From the NCBI RefSeq assembly GCF_000716675.1, contig NZ_JNXT01000002.1, positions 124,001 to 188,000 of the forward strand: a stretch of 64,000 nt of DNA, written 5' to 3'. Both the position numbers and the translations under genes were made by a program. Of the stretch, positions 25,841-34,681 are shown piece by piece (within the stretch, counting starts at the first letter, position 1; every line of letters starts with the position of its first letter). The notes below the pieces were generated by a model. It was not told the DNA's origin and searched no databases. It saw only the letters and a program-made list of their open reading frames with translations. The stretch comes from Streptomyces alboflavus (lineage in GTDB: Bacteria > Actinomycetota > Actinomycetes > Streptomycetales > Streptomycetaceae).

Positions 25841-26272
25841 GTGCCGTATCGCACCCGGTCGGCCAGGCTGGCCGCGTCGCTTCTCTCGGCCGTCGTCGCC
25901 GTCCTGGCGTTCGCCGTGCCGTCCCGCGCCGCGAGCGCGGCCACCGGGCCCGCCGTCCAGGCCTGGACGGCCGCGGCCCAGTCGGGCGGTCCGCACTCCA
26001 CCAACTCCCCGGGCCAGCAACGCCCCAGGGCGCACGGCCCGTACGCCTCGTCCGGCCAGGACACCCCGCGCGCCGTCCACGCGACCGTCGCGCACCTCCA
26101 CCAGGCCCACGTCCCGCACCCGCCGTACTTCGGCGCCACCGGTGCCATTGCCGACCGCGCGCCGCTGCGGGCCCTCGGCGGACCGGACGCACGGCCGAGC
26201 ACCTCCACACCGCCCCCGCGGTTCGCGGACGCGGCGCCCGAGCCGCGCGGACCCCCGTCCCGACAGAGCTGA
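25841..26272 (+). CDS. Small secreted protein of unknown function
   Basis: 143 residues with a plausible Sec signal (RTRSARLAASLLSAVVAVLAFAVPSRAASA), then a mature part rich in Pro, Ala, His and Gly without a recognisable domain. The GTG start follows AGGAGG with 6-nt spacing, which is what supports the gene. It lies upstream of secDF on the same strand with a 250-nt gap. Its third-position GC is somewhat less clean than its neighbours in the C-terminal half, so the 3' extent is less certain than the start. Confidence 0.5.
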   Translation: MPYRTRSARLAASLLSAVVAVLAFAVPSRAASAATGPAVQAWTAAAQSGGPHSTNSPGQQRPRAHGPYASSGQDTPRAVHATVAHLHQAHVPHPPYFGATGAIADRAPLRALGGPDARPSTSTPPPRFADAAPEPRGPPSRQS

Positions 26273-26522
26273 CGACACCTCACCGGACGCCGCCCGACAG
26301 GCCGGACCCGCCGGGGCGCGAGCCCGCCCCGCGCCCGGACCGGTCCCGGGGCCGTCCCCCTTCGTCATGCCCTCCTCGTGAACCTCACGGGCCCGTGGAT
26401 CCCACGCACCCGTGAACGACGCGAGCTCATGGACCTCACGGACCCATGGACCGCCCGGACCGACCGGCCTCACCGCCCCCTGGCCCCGGCCCCACGGGTC
26501 CCCGTGGATGTGGAGAACTCCC
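26273..26522. other. Gap before secDF with an imperfect direct repeat
   Basis: CCTCACGGGCCCGTGGA (26383-26399) and CCTCACGGACCCATGGA (26434-26450) are copies 51 bp apart, each partly palindromic. The secDF frame is open through this stretch, but the family similarity starts only at 26523. Confidence 0.4.
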
Positions 26523-28886
26523 ATGCCCCGCGCACCCATGTGGCGGGCGATCGTCGCACTCGTCGCCGTCGCCGCCTCGCTGTACCTCGCCCTCACCCAG
26601 TCACCACGCCTCGGCCTCGACCTCAGAGGCGGCACGCAGATCGTCCTGCAGACCAAGGACTCACCCACCGTCGAAGCCGACGCCGACGCCACCCGCAGGG
26701 CCCTGGAGGTCCTGCGGCAGCGCGTCGACGCACTCGGCGTGTCCGAGCCGAGCCTCGCGCAGGCCGGGGACCGGCGGATCGTCGTCGAACTTCCGGGGGT
26801 GCGCGACCCCCGCGAGGCCTCCGAGGTGATCGGCCGCACCGCGCAGCTGACCGTGCACCCGGTGACCGGCGAGACCGACCGGAAGGGATCCGGCGGGACC
26901 GCCGCCGACGGCTCCCGCACCCTGCCCGACCCCGACCGGCCCGGCGGCCACCTCGTGCTCGGCCCGACCGCGCTCACCGGCGAGGGCGTCAAGAACGCCG
27001 AGGCGGTCTTCGACCAGCAGTCCATGAACGGCTGGCAGGTCACGCTCGACTTCCGCGGCAAGGCGAGCGGCGACTGGGCGCGCGTCACCGGCGAGGCCGC
27101 GTGCGCGCCGCAGGGCGCGCCCGAACGGCGTGTCGCCATCGTCCTCGACGGGAAGGTCATCTCGGCGCCCGGCGTGAACGCGGACGTCCGCTGCGGGGCC
27201 GGCATCACCGGCGGCAGCACCCAGATCACCGGCGGGTTCGACGAGGACGAGGCCAAGGACCTGGCCGCGCTCGTCAAGGGCGGCGCCCTGCCGGTGCCCG
27301 TCGACGTCGTCGAACAGCGCACCGTCGGCCCCACGCTCGGCGCCGAGGCCATCGCCGCGAGCACCCAGGCCGCCCTCATCGGCCTCGCCCTGACCGCCCT
27401 GTTCATCACGTTCGTCTACCGGCTCCTCGGCGCGCTCGCCACCGTGGCGCTCGCCCTGTACGGACTCATGTCGTACGCGGCCCTGCTCGCGATCGGCGCC
27501 ACGCTGACGCTGCCGGGGCTCGCCGGGTTCGTGCTGGCGATCGGCATGGCGGTCGACGCGAACGTGCTGGTCTTCGAACGCGCCCGGGAGGAGTACCTCG
27601 GCGCCCGCGCCACCAACCCGGACGCCCGTGGCCGGGGCGCGGGGGCCAGAAGCCTCCCCAAGGCCCTGCACACCGGCTTCACCAAGGCCTGGAGCGCCGT
27701 GATCGACTCCAACGTGACGACGCTGCTCGCCGCGGGCCTCCTTTTCACCTTCGCCACCGGCCCGGTGAAGGGCTTCGGCGTGACGCTGTCCATCGGTGTC
27801 CTGGTGTCGATGGTGTCGGCGTTCGTCGTCACGCGGGTGCTCGCCGAGACCGCCGTGCGCCGCGGCTTCGTGCGGCGCCGCCCACGCCTCACCGGCCTCG
27901 CCACCACGGGCCGGCTGCGTACCCTCCTCGCCCGCCGCGAGCCGCAGATCGTGCGCCACCGGCGCCGCTGGCTCGGCGCGAGCTCCCTGCTCGTCGTCGT
28001 CGCCGTCGCGGGCATCGCGCTGCGCGGCCTCGACCTGGGCGTCGAGTTCACCGGCGGGCGCCTCGTCGAGTACAGCACCAGCAAGCAGGTCGACGCCGAC
28101 ACCGCCCGCAAGGCCGTCGCCGACGCCGGGTTTCCGCGCGCGGTGGTGCAGGAGTCCGGCTCGGACGACATCACCGTACGCACCGGCGAACTCAGCGACG
28201 CCGAACAGGAGAAGATCAGGGAGGCGCTGGCCGAGAAGGGCGGCGGGCAGGCCACCGTCGAACGCGACGAGCGCATCGGCCCGAGCCTCGGCGACGAGCT
28301 GCGCCAGAAGGCACTCGTCGCGCTCGGCATCGCCGTGGCCGCCCAACTCATCTATCTCACCGTCCGGTTCCGCTGGACGTTCGCGTCGGCGGCCGTCGCC
28401 GCGATGGTCCACGACGTGCTGCTTGTGGTCGGCCTGTTCGCGTGGCTCGGCAAGACCGTCGACAGCGTCTTCCTCGCGGCCGTGCTCACCGTGATCGGCT
28501 ACTCCGTCAACGACACGGTGGTCGTCTTCGACCGCATCCGTGAGGCCCGCCGCCGCGACCCCCGCGCCGACCTGGCCAGAACAGCCAACACCGCCGTGAT
28601 CCGCACGCTCCCGCGCACGGTCAACACCGGCATGGGCGCCCTGTTCGTCCTGGCCGCTCTCGCGGTCCTCGGCGGCGACTCCCTCGCCGACTTCTCGGTG
28701 GCCCTGATCGCCGGCGTCATCGTGGGCGTGGCGTCGACGGTGTCCGTGGCGGTTCCGGTCGCGGTGTCGCTGGAGCAGCGCAACCCGGCCGCACCGCGCG
28801 GGAGTTCGACGCCGCAGAAGCGGGACCGGCCCGCCAGTCCGCTGGAGGCCCGGCGCCGACAGCGCGGAACGGGCGCGGTGGTCTGA
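26523..28886 (+). CDS. secDF: Fused protein-export membrane protein SecDF
   Basis: 787 residues. The SecD half has a first membrane helix at ~8-24, then GLDLRGGTQIVLQ, a periplasmic P1-like region, and membrane helices starting near residue 275 (with GMAVDANVLVFERAREE). The SecF half starts near 480 with GLDLGVEFTGGRLVEY and ends with GYSVNDTVVVFDRIRE. It uses proton flow to help SecYEG release exported proteins. Streptomyces usually has separate secD and secF plus a fused paralogue; this looks like the fused one. The ATG at 26523 was chosen with GGAG upstream; a 37-codon extension to 26412 is unlikely. Confidence 0.92.
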   Translation: MPRAPMWRAIVALVAVAASLYLALTQSPRLGLDLRGGTQIVLQTKDSPTVEADADATRRALEVLRQRVDALGVSEPSLAQAGDRRIVVELPGVRDPREASEVIGRTAQLTVHPVTGETDRKGSGGTAADGSRTLPDPDRPGGHLVLGPTALTGEGVKNAEAVFDQQSMNGWQVTLDFRGKASGDWARVTGEAACAPQGAPERRVAIVLDGKVISAPGVNADVRCGAGITGGSTQITGGFDEDEAKDLAALVKGGALPVPVDVVEQRTVGPTLGAEAIAASTQAALIGLALTALFITFVYRLLGALATVALALYGLMSYAALLAIGATLTLPGLAGFVLAIGMAVDANVLVFERAREEYLGARATNPDARGRGAGARSLPKALHTGFTKAWSAVIDSNVTTLLAAGLLFTFATGPVKGFGVTLSIGVLVSMVSAFVVTRVLAETAVRRGFVRRRPRLTGLATTGRLRTLLARREPQIVRHRRRWLGASSLLVVVAVAGIALRGLDLGVEFTGGRLVEYSTSKQVDADTARKAVADAGFPRAVVQESGSDDITVRTGELSDAEQEKIREALAEKGGGQATVERDERIGPSLGDELRQKALVALGIAVAAQLIYLTVRFRWTFASAAVAAMVHDVLLVVGLFAWLGKTVDSVFLAAVLTVIGYSVNDTVVVFDRIREARRRDPRADLARTANTAVIRTLPRTVNTGMGALFVLAALAVLGGDSLADFSVALIAGVIVGVASTVSVAVPVAVSLEQRNPAAPRGSSTPQKRDRPASPLEARRRQRGTGAVV

Positions 28887-28899
28887 TCTTTCGGCGGGA

Positions 28900-28936
28900 A
28901 GCCGTGGCGCGGGTCCCCCCTGCCCACGCCACGGCT
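28900..28936 (+). terminator. secDF terminator
   Basis: Perfect 10-bp stem AGCCGTGGCG / CGCCACGGCT with a 17-nt loop, 13 nt after the stop codon. Confidence 0.65.
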
Positions 28937-28937
28937 C

Positions 28938-28982
28938 CGTCCTCGACCGCCGGACGGGCTGATTCCGCACAGCCTGTCCGGC
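28938..28982. terminator. Second hairpin made of a Streptomyces-type repeat
   Basis: 13-bp stem GCCGGACGGGCTG / CAGCCTGTCCGGC (one G-T pair). The left part, with CCGTCCTCGA before it, matches in reverse orientation the GTCCGGxGTTTGAGGACG element seen at 61262-61341. Confidence 0.6.
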
Positions 28983-29036
28983 GACGAGGCGTCCGGTGTC
29001 GCCTCCCCTCCGCAGGGCGGCACCGGAGAGCGGTGA

Positions 29037-29936
29037 TCAGCCCTCGGAGCAGGGGACCCGCGGGCCCGCGGCGGTGGTGACGTCGCTGATGAGGACCCGG
29101 TGATCCCCGTTCACCGGCCCCAGCATGCAGTTCCGGGAGTTGATGCCTCGGTGGAGGATGTAGTCGAACTTCAACTTCACGTGCTCATTGACAAGCGTCG
29201 GATTGCACTTGAGGTCGGGGTTGCCGCCATTCCATCGGCAGAACGGATCCACGTCCTGGAACGGGGCGTCCCAGATCGGCCGCATTTCCTTGAACGACGG
29301 CTGGGCGTTGAGGTCGCCACCGATCACTACCCTCCCGTGTCCGCGTGCGGCGCCCAGAAGTTCCTTGATCTGCTCGACCCTCAACCCGCTCTGGGAGCCC
29401 CCGTTGCTGAGATGGGTGTTGAACACCTGGACCCGCTGCCCCGCCAGTCGCGTGGTGAAGGTTTGATAGGAGCGCTTCTCGCCCCATTCATCGTGCCGGT
29501 ACTCCTTGTGGCGGTAGCCCTGGAACGGAGTGCCCTTGGCGTACAGCACGGAATTGCCCACGGGACTCACCCCCTCACAGCCGGGGTTGTTGGCCCCCGG
29601 CCCGTGGCGGAATGCGTACTCCATGCCGTCTGCCTTGAGCAGCCTCACGGCCTTGCGCACCTCCGTCCTGCACGACTCCTGCAGGACGACCACGCGTGGC
29701 TTGAAGCGCTTGATGTGCCGGGCGAGATCCTCGGGCGTGCCGAGTTTTTGACCGTTGGAGTTCCACGACATGATGCGGTTCGGCACCACGCGCGTCGACG
29801 CTTCGGAGGCGGCCTTGCCGGAATCCGTGCGCGCGGAACCGGCCTGCGCGGGCGTGACGGCTCCCGCGGTCGCCAGCAAGGCGATCAGCCCGGCGTTCGC
29901 GGCGAGGACGGCCCTGCCGCGGCTCGATCTGGTCAT
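29037..29936 (-). CDS. Secreted endonuclease/exonuclease/phosphatase (EEP) family protein
   Basis: 299 residues with a signal peptide (RGRAVLAANAGLIALLATAGAVTPAQAG). The DNase I-like core is complete in order: MSWNSNG, VVVLQESC, NTHLSNGG, GGDLNAQP, FDYILHRG and GDHRVLISD, which give the metal Glu/Asp and His-Asp pairs of the superfamily. It should be an extracellular phosphodiesterase acting on nucleic acid or phospholipid. The start at 29936 is preceded by GGGGGA; the frame extends 13 codons further. This gene and the next are lower in GC than their neighbours. It is divergent from an ArsR-like regulator. Confidence 0.85.
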   Translation of the reverse strand: MTRSSRGRAVLAANAGLIALLATAGAVTPAQAGSARTDSGKAASEASTRVVPNRIMSWNSNGQKLGTPEDLARHIKRFKPRVVVLQESCRTEVRKAVRLLKADGMEYAFRHGPGANNPGCEGVSPVGNSVLYAKGTPFQGYRHKEYRHDEWGEKRSYQTFTTRLAGQRVQVFNTHLSNGGSQSGLRVEQIKELLGAARGHGRVVIGGDLNAQPSFKEMRPIWDAPFQDVDPFCRWNGGNPDLKCNPTLVNEHVKLKFDYILHRGINSRNCMLGPVNGDHRVLISDVTTAAGPRVPCSEG

Positions 29937-30111
29937 TGTTCCCCCTGTCGTAGTGGTGTTTGGGGCCGCGACCACTGTCGGCAGCTGTCCTGCAACGAAC
30001 CTTGGAAGAACGTTGAAGGAGCAGCTGGGAGCCGGTGCGAGGTCTCCGGTCAGGGGCCGGGGGCCCGGGCACCGCGGTGGCGCGTCACCAGATTCGGTGG
30101 GAGGGGTTCGA

Positions 30112-30142
30112 GAGTCGACTCGTTTCGGGCTGGTCCGAAACG
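30112..30142. promoter_or_regulatory. Palindrome pair immediately upstream of the regulator start
   Basis: GAGTCGACTC (30112-30121) is followed by a perfect inverted repeat CGTTTCGG, 6-nt spacer, CCGAAACG (30121-30142) that abuts the proposed start codon. Candidate autoregulatory operator. Confidence 0.45.
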
Positions 30143-31174
30143 ATGGCGATGGAGAGACTCTCGCGGGTGACCTTGCGGATCCACTTCACGGCGGATGACC
30201 TCATCCGCACGCGCATGGCCTCCGGAGTCCGTCCGCTCCTGGAGCTCTCGATCGGCATCCGGTTGCTTCAGGAGACGACGCATCCGGTGCGCTTCGACGC
30301 CTGGCGGCAGCGGGCCGCCGCACGCATGCATCCTCGCGCAGGAGTCCTGTTCGCCTTCATCCCCGCCCTGGGTGCGACACCACAGTTCCTGGACCTCAAC
30401 GGGCCGGACGTCCTCGACGACTTGGAGAAGCTGCGTTCGACCCCGGCGCGACAGGTCACGGCTGAGCTGGAACTCTGGGGCTCCGGACAACGCAGCACCC
30501 CGAGGGCGGTACGGCAGCTGCGGGAGTCTCCGCGGCTGATCCGGCACCTGGCCGACGCCGTGGAGTACGCGCACCAGCAGTTCGTCGCTCCCTACTGGCC
30601 CCGGATCGAGCAAGCGCACGGCGCCGACCGGGCCCTGCGGCTGCAGCAGCTTGCAGATCACGGTGTCGAGCGTCTGCTCAGGGACCTCAACCCGCGCTAC
30701 ATCACGTGGAAGCCACCCGTGCTGCACATGACCACGGCCTCGGGCCGGGACGGCGACGTCGCCCTCGGCGGCCGTGGTCTGCTCCTCATCCCCACGGTCT
30801 TCGGGTCCCACTTCCCCGCATTCGACCACCCCGACGACGGGCAGCCCTGGATCACTTTTCCGATCCGGGACGGCTTCCGGTCCACGCTGGCGCCCGTCGC
30901 CCTCACCGCGGGCGCGCTGGCCGAGGTGCCGACGTCCCTGCGCGCCCTGCTGGGGCGCACCCGCGCCACCGTGCTCTGCGTGATGGCCGAGCACTCCGGC
31001 TGCACCACCGGTCAGCTGGCGGCTCATGCCCGCATCTCTCCGGCCAGCGCCAGCGAACACGCGAGCGTCCTGCGCAACGCGGGCCTGGCCGCCCTCACGC
31101 GCCAGGGCAAGCGGGCACTGCACACCCTCAGCCCCGCCGGCCGTACCCTCCTCGACTCCGCCGTGAAGGCCTGA
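30143..31174 (+). CDS. ArsR-like winged-helix regulator with large N-terminal domain
   Basis: 343 residues. The N-terminal LRIHFTADDLIRTRMASGVRPLLELSIGIRLLQ is typical of a Streptomyces family annotated as DUF5937 plus an ArsR HTH; the C-terminal ~80 residues are the winged helix (RALLGRTRATVLCVMAEHSGCTTGQLAAHARISPASASEHASVLRNAGL). The ligand and targets are unknown. The start is uncertain: ATG 30143, ATG 30149 or a GTG at 30167 (which gives VTLRIHFT and has GGAGAG upstream) are all possible. Confidence 0.75.
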   Translation: MAMERLSRVTLRIHFTADDLIRTRMASGVRPLLELSIGIRLLQETTHPVRFDAWRQRAAARMHPRAGVLFAFIPALGATPQFLDLNGPDVLDDLEKLRSTPARQVTAELELWGSGQRSTPRAVRQLRESPRLIRHLADAVEYAHQQFVAPYWPRIEQAHGADRALRLQQLADHGVERLLRDLNPRYITWKPPVLHMTTASGRDGDVALGGRGLLLIPTVFGSHFPAFDHPDDGQPWITFPIRDGFRSTLAPVALTAGALAEVPTSLRALLGRTRATVLCVMAEHSGCTTGQLAAHARISPASASEHASVLRNAGLAALTRQGKRALHTLSPAGRTLLDSAVKA

Positions 31175-31298
31175 CACGCTCGGCGGATGCCGCCTGCGCA
31201 CGGCAGCGGGCCGGTGCCCCTGTGCCCCGTGAGGCGCTGGTCACCGGCCCGTGCGGCCGACGGGAATGCCGTCGGTCAGCGGTGCACGCGGCAGCGCC

Positions 31299-32630
31299 TC
31301 AGCGCGCCACCCGCCACGTCACCGACCCCTTGAGGAGCTTGCGCAGCTCCGGGGCGCGGACCGCGCGGGTCGGGTCCGTGGCTCGCACGGTGACCTTGTG
31401 GGCGCGGCCGTCGGCGGGGACGCCCAGGGCCTTCGGTGTGATGGAGCGGGCGTCGACGCCCTTCTTGACGGAGCGTCCGTCGACGGACCAGCGCAGCTGT
31501 ACGCCCTTGGCGGCGAGGACCTTGACGCGCTGGGAGCGGCGGACCTCCTTGTCCGTGGGCGTGACCGCGGACACGGTCGAGCCGTGCCGGTGGAAGCCCG
31601 CGATCATGGCCTCACGTCCGGGTGAGTTGAACTCCCGGCCGAGGGTGCGCATGATCGAGTTGTCCGTCGGGCGGTACAGGCCGCGCGGGTAGTAGCCGCC
31701 GCCCTCGTACGCGCCGACGGTGCCTCCGTCGGGCGAGGACTGGCCGATCCAGCGGTACCACTTCTTCTTCTGCGCGGTGAGCTGGGCGGCGGTCAGCTTG
31801 CTGATGTTCGACTCCCACGGCTCGGCGCCCGTGTACGTGCCGTACTCCTCGTACACGTACTCGTCCGCGAGCTTGCCCAGCGAGTGCCCCGTCTCGTGCA
31901 CGACGACCTGCGAGGACTGCTCGTTGTCGGAGGAGGCGGTGGCGATGCCGTCGTAACCGGACGGCGAGGTGATGTCGTTGTAGCCCGCACCGCCGTACTT
32001 GGTGGAGTTCGACAGCACGATGACCAGGTCGGGATCGGCTGCCTTGCTCGCGTACGCCTCCACCTTGTTGGTGTCGACACACAGCAGCCGCTCGATGCCG
32101 TCGCAGTAGAAGGCCGAGCCGAGGGCGGTGTCCTTGCGGACGTCGCTCGTGGGGTCGCCCGAGACGCCCGACTGCCGCGAGTGGGCGTCCACGGCCCACA
32201 CGTTGAAGAGGTTCTTGTACGAGGCGTACGGCTCGACGGCCGAGACCTCCGCCCACTTCGTGCGCACGTCGGCGTGGAAGTCCTCCTGCTGGGACGCCGT
32301 GTAGCCGTCGCCGATGAAGACGACGTCGGCCTTGGAGCCGACCGGGCCGTTCTGCACGATCGGGACGACGGTGCCGTCGTCCGCTGCGGCCTTGCGCTCC
32401 TTGGCGGTGAGCGGGTCGGGGGCCGGCACCTCGGTGTGCCGGGGGTGGCCGGCCGGGCCGGTGAAGTACTCCACGTGCTGGGTGGAGTCGGCGCCACTCT
32501 GGTGGGAGGGCGCGTCGGGTTCCGCGGTCGCGCCGGCCGTCGCGGCGAGGGTCGCCGCCAGGGCGATCCCGGCGGCCGTGGCGATCTTGAGCGGCGTACG
32601 TCTGGCTATGCCGGACTTGCGTCTGCGCAT
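31299..32630 (-). CDS. Secreted M64-family zinc metallopeptidase
   Basis: 443 residues with a long signal peptide (RRTPLKIATAAGIALAATLAATAGATA). The zinc motif HETGHSLGKLADEY at ~240 and the upstream FIGDGYTASQQEDFHAD and NVWAVDAHSRQSGVS segments are those of IgA-peptidase M64. A C-terminal ~100-residue beta domain follows the catalytic domain. It is predicted to be an extracellular endopeptidase. The ATG at 32630 is preceded by GGACC only, a modest ribosome site. It converges on the ArsR-like gene. Confidence 0.88.
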   Translation of the reverse strand: MRRRKSGIARRTPLKIATAAGIALAATLAATAGATAEPDAPSHQSGADSTQHVEYFTGPAGHPRHTEVPAPDPLTAKERKAAADDGTVVPIVQNGPVGSKADVVFIGDGYTASQQEDFHADVRTKWAEVSAVEPYASYKNLFNVWAVDAHSRQSGVSGDPTSDVRKDTALGSAFYCDGIERLLCVDTNKVEAYASKAADPDLVIVLSNSTKYGGAGYNDITSPSGYDGIATASSDNEQSSQVVVHETGHSLGKLADEYVYEEYGTYTGAEPWESNISKLTAAQLTAQKKKWYRWIGQSSPDGGTVGAYEGGGYYPRGLYRPTDNSIMRTLGREFNSPGREAMIAGFHRHGSTVSAVTPTDKEVRRSQRVKVLAAKGVQLRWSVDGRSVKKGVDARSITPKALGVPADGRAHKVTVRATDPTRAVRAPELRKLLKGSVTWRVAR

Positions 32631-32939
32631 GGTGGGGGTCCTTCCGAAGTCCGCCGTGTAAGTGGCGAGTTAAAGCCGTTTAAGGCGTCGCTCAACGTAG
32701 GGGCTTCGGGGGCGTCAGGCAATGGTGAGGCACAAGATGCGTATGAGACAGGTCAGTTCACGCCAGGGGTGGAGAGGCCGGGAGCGTCGCGAGCGGTGTC
32801 CCGCGCGACCGGAACGCCCGCTCAGCGGACAACGGTTCCTGATGGCCGTACCCTTGACAGATACCTGAATTCCCTCCGGCATCTATGCACGGCCGCCGTC
32901 ATCGACTTAGCTCAGGGCCTGACCTATGGAAGGGGAGAG
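32631..32939. other. Divergent intergenic region
   Basis: 309 nt between the M64 peptidase and the XRE-TPR gene. It contains an AT-rich palindrome TTAAA-GCCG-TTTAA (32670-32683) and a TTGACA element (32854-32859) as a candidate -35 for the plus-strand gene; no good -10 at 17-18 nt was found. Confidence 0.4.
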
Positions 32940-34322
32940 GTGGCGGAGAACAGTCCCGAGGCCGCCCGGTCCGACGAAGCCGTCGAAATCGGCCGCCGCG
33001 TGCTGAGGCTGCGTACCGAACAAGGCCTCACACAGCGCCAGGTGGCCGAACCCGCGTACACGGCCGCGTACGTCTCCACGCTGGAGTCGGGCAAGGTGCG
33101 CCCCTCGGAGGCAGCCCTGCGACACCTCGCCGGACGACTCGGCGTCGGCTACGAAGAGCTGGTCACAGGCCGCCCCGCCCGCCTGGCCACGGACCTGCGG
33201 CTGCGCCTGACCGACGCCCGGCGCGCCCTGGCCACCGGCGCCCCGGAGGACGCGGCGGCGCTGTTCCGCGCCCTGCGCGAGGAGGCCGTGGCGTACGGCC
33301 TGGCCGAGGAACAGGCCGCGGCCCTGCAAGGGCTCGGCGACTGCCTGCTCGAATCCGGTGAACTCACCGACGCCCGCGACTGCTTCGCCGCCGCCGAGCG
33401 CCTCCTCGCCGACCAGCCGCTGCCCGTGCGCGTCCCCGCCATCCGCGGCCGGGCCACCGCGCACCTCCTGACCGGTGAACTGCGCTACTCCTGCTACCTG
33501 CTGGAAACCACCCTCGACGAACTCAACGCCTCAGGCCTGCACGACCCCGACGCCCTGCTGCTCCTCTACACGGCGTCCATCGCGCCCTACATGGACATGG
33601 GCGCGCACGCCCGCGCCGCGCACGCCGCCGAACTCGCCCTCGCGCTCGCCCCGAGCGTCAGCGACCCGGCCCTCGTCGCCCACATGCACCGCGGCGTCGC
33701 CCGCACCCTCATCGCCGAGGGCCGCACCGCGGAGGCCGACGCGTCCCTCGCCAAGGCCCAGGAGCTCTACCGACACCTGCACATCCGCACCGAACTCGCC
33801 CACTGCCACTGGATGCGCGGCTACGTCCACGCCCAGGACGGCGACCTCGAGAGCGCCGAGAGCGAGCTGCGCACGGCCCGCGACATGCTCGCGTCGAAGC
33901 GCGCCGCCCTGTTCACCGTGCAGGTCGAGGTCGAACTCGCGGACGTGCTGCGGCGGCGCGGCAAGGCCGGCGAGGCGGAGGCGCTGCTGCGGCCCCTGCT
34001 CACCTCCGGCGAGGACGTGGGTGCTCTCGGCGCCGAGCGCGGCGCCGTGCACGCGGGCGGCGCTCACCGGCTGCTCGGCCTGATCGCGGAGGAGCGCGGC
34101 GACACCGACAGCGCCGAGGAGCACTACTGCGCCGCCCTCTCCCTCCTGGAACGCTCCAGCGCGGCGGGCGACCTGGCCGACCTGTGCCGCCTCCTGGGCG
34201 ACCTGCTGCGCCGCACCGGCCGCGTCGAGGCGGCCCTCGACGCCTACCGCACCGGCCTCGGCCACCGCGCGGCCCCCGGCACCACGACCCTCGGCCCGGC
34301 CCCGGCGACGCCCCCGATGTGA
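32940..34322 (+). CDS. XRE-family regulator with C-terminal TPR repeats
   Basis: 460 residues. An HTH at ~15-70 (LRLRTEQGLTQRQVAEPAYTAAYVSTLESGKVRPSEAALRHLAGRLGV) is followed by tetratricopeptide-like helices to the end (AAALQGLGDCLLESGELTDARDCFAAAERLL and similar). This is the layout of actinomycete and RRNPP-like regulators that sense peptides or protein partners. The GTG at 32940 follows AAGGGGAG; the frame is open far upstream across the M64 gene, but codon use there is not that of a gene. Confidence 0.82.
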   Translation: MAENSPEAARSDEAVEIGRRVLRLRTEQGLTQRQVAEPAYTAAYVSTLESGKVRPSEAALRHLAGRLGVGYEELVTGRPARLATDLRLRLTDARRALATGAPEDAAALFRALREEAVAYGLAEEQAAALQGLGDCLLESGELTDARDCFAAAERLLADQPLPVRVPAIRGRATAHLLTGELRYSCYLLETTLDELNASGLHDPDALLLLYTASIAPYMDMGAHARAAHAAELALALAPSVSDPALVAHMHRGVARTLIAEGRTAEADASLAKAQELYRHLHIRTELAHCHWMRGYVHAQDGDLESAESELRTARDMLASKRAALFTVQVEVELADVLRRRGKAGEAEALLRPLLTSGEDVGALGAERGAVHAGGAHRLLGLIAEERGDTDSAEEHYCAALSLLERSSAAGDLADLCRLLGDLLRRTGRVEAALDAYRTGLGHRAAPGTTTLGPAPATPPM

Positions 34323-34334
34323 CGCCCGGCCGCC

Positions 34335-34628
34335 TCAGCCGCCCTGCTCGCCTGCCGCCCGATACTCCCGGTCGTCCACCGGCGCGTCCGGGAGCTGCGC
34401 CTCCAGGGATTCCCGGTAGCGAACGCAGCCGCGCAGGAAACGCGGCCACGGGGGCACGGCCACGGCGGGCTCGACCCGCTCCGGCAGCAGGTCCCACAGC
34501 TGCGGGTGGTGCCAGCACAGATCGTGCCCTGAGCTGTCGCGATGCCTGCGGACGGCCGCCCGGAGGCTCCGCACCTCGGCTTCCAGCTCGTCGCGGGTGA
34601 GGTCGCGCAGGTCCTCGTCCAGGTCCAT
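34335..34628 (-). CDS. Small conserved actinomycete protein, unknown function
   Basis: 97 residues: a charged helix (DLDEDLRDLTRDELEAEVRSLRAAVRRHRD) followed by SGHDLCWHHPQLWDLLPE and PPWPRFLRGCVRYRESL. The HDLCWHHPxLWxLLPE signature is, as I recall, widespread in Streptomyces hypothetical proteins. Cys and His in that motif could bind metal. The ATG at 34628 lies 53 nt after the methyltransferase stop, so the two are probably one operon. Confidence 0.65.
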   Translation of the reverse strand: MDLDEDLRDLTRDELEAEVRSLRAAVRRHRDSSGHDLCWHHPQLWDLLPERVEPAVAVPPWPRFLRGCVRYRESLEAQLPDAPVDDREYRAAGEQGG

Positions 34629-34681
34629 GGCCGCACCATAGGGGGTGGTGCGACCGCCGTACACGACCCGCACCGCGGACA

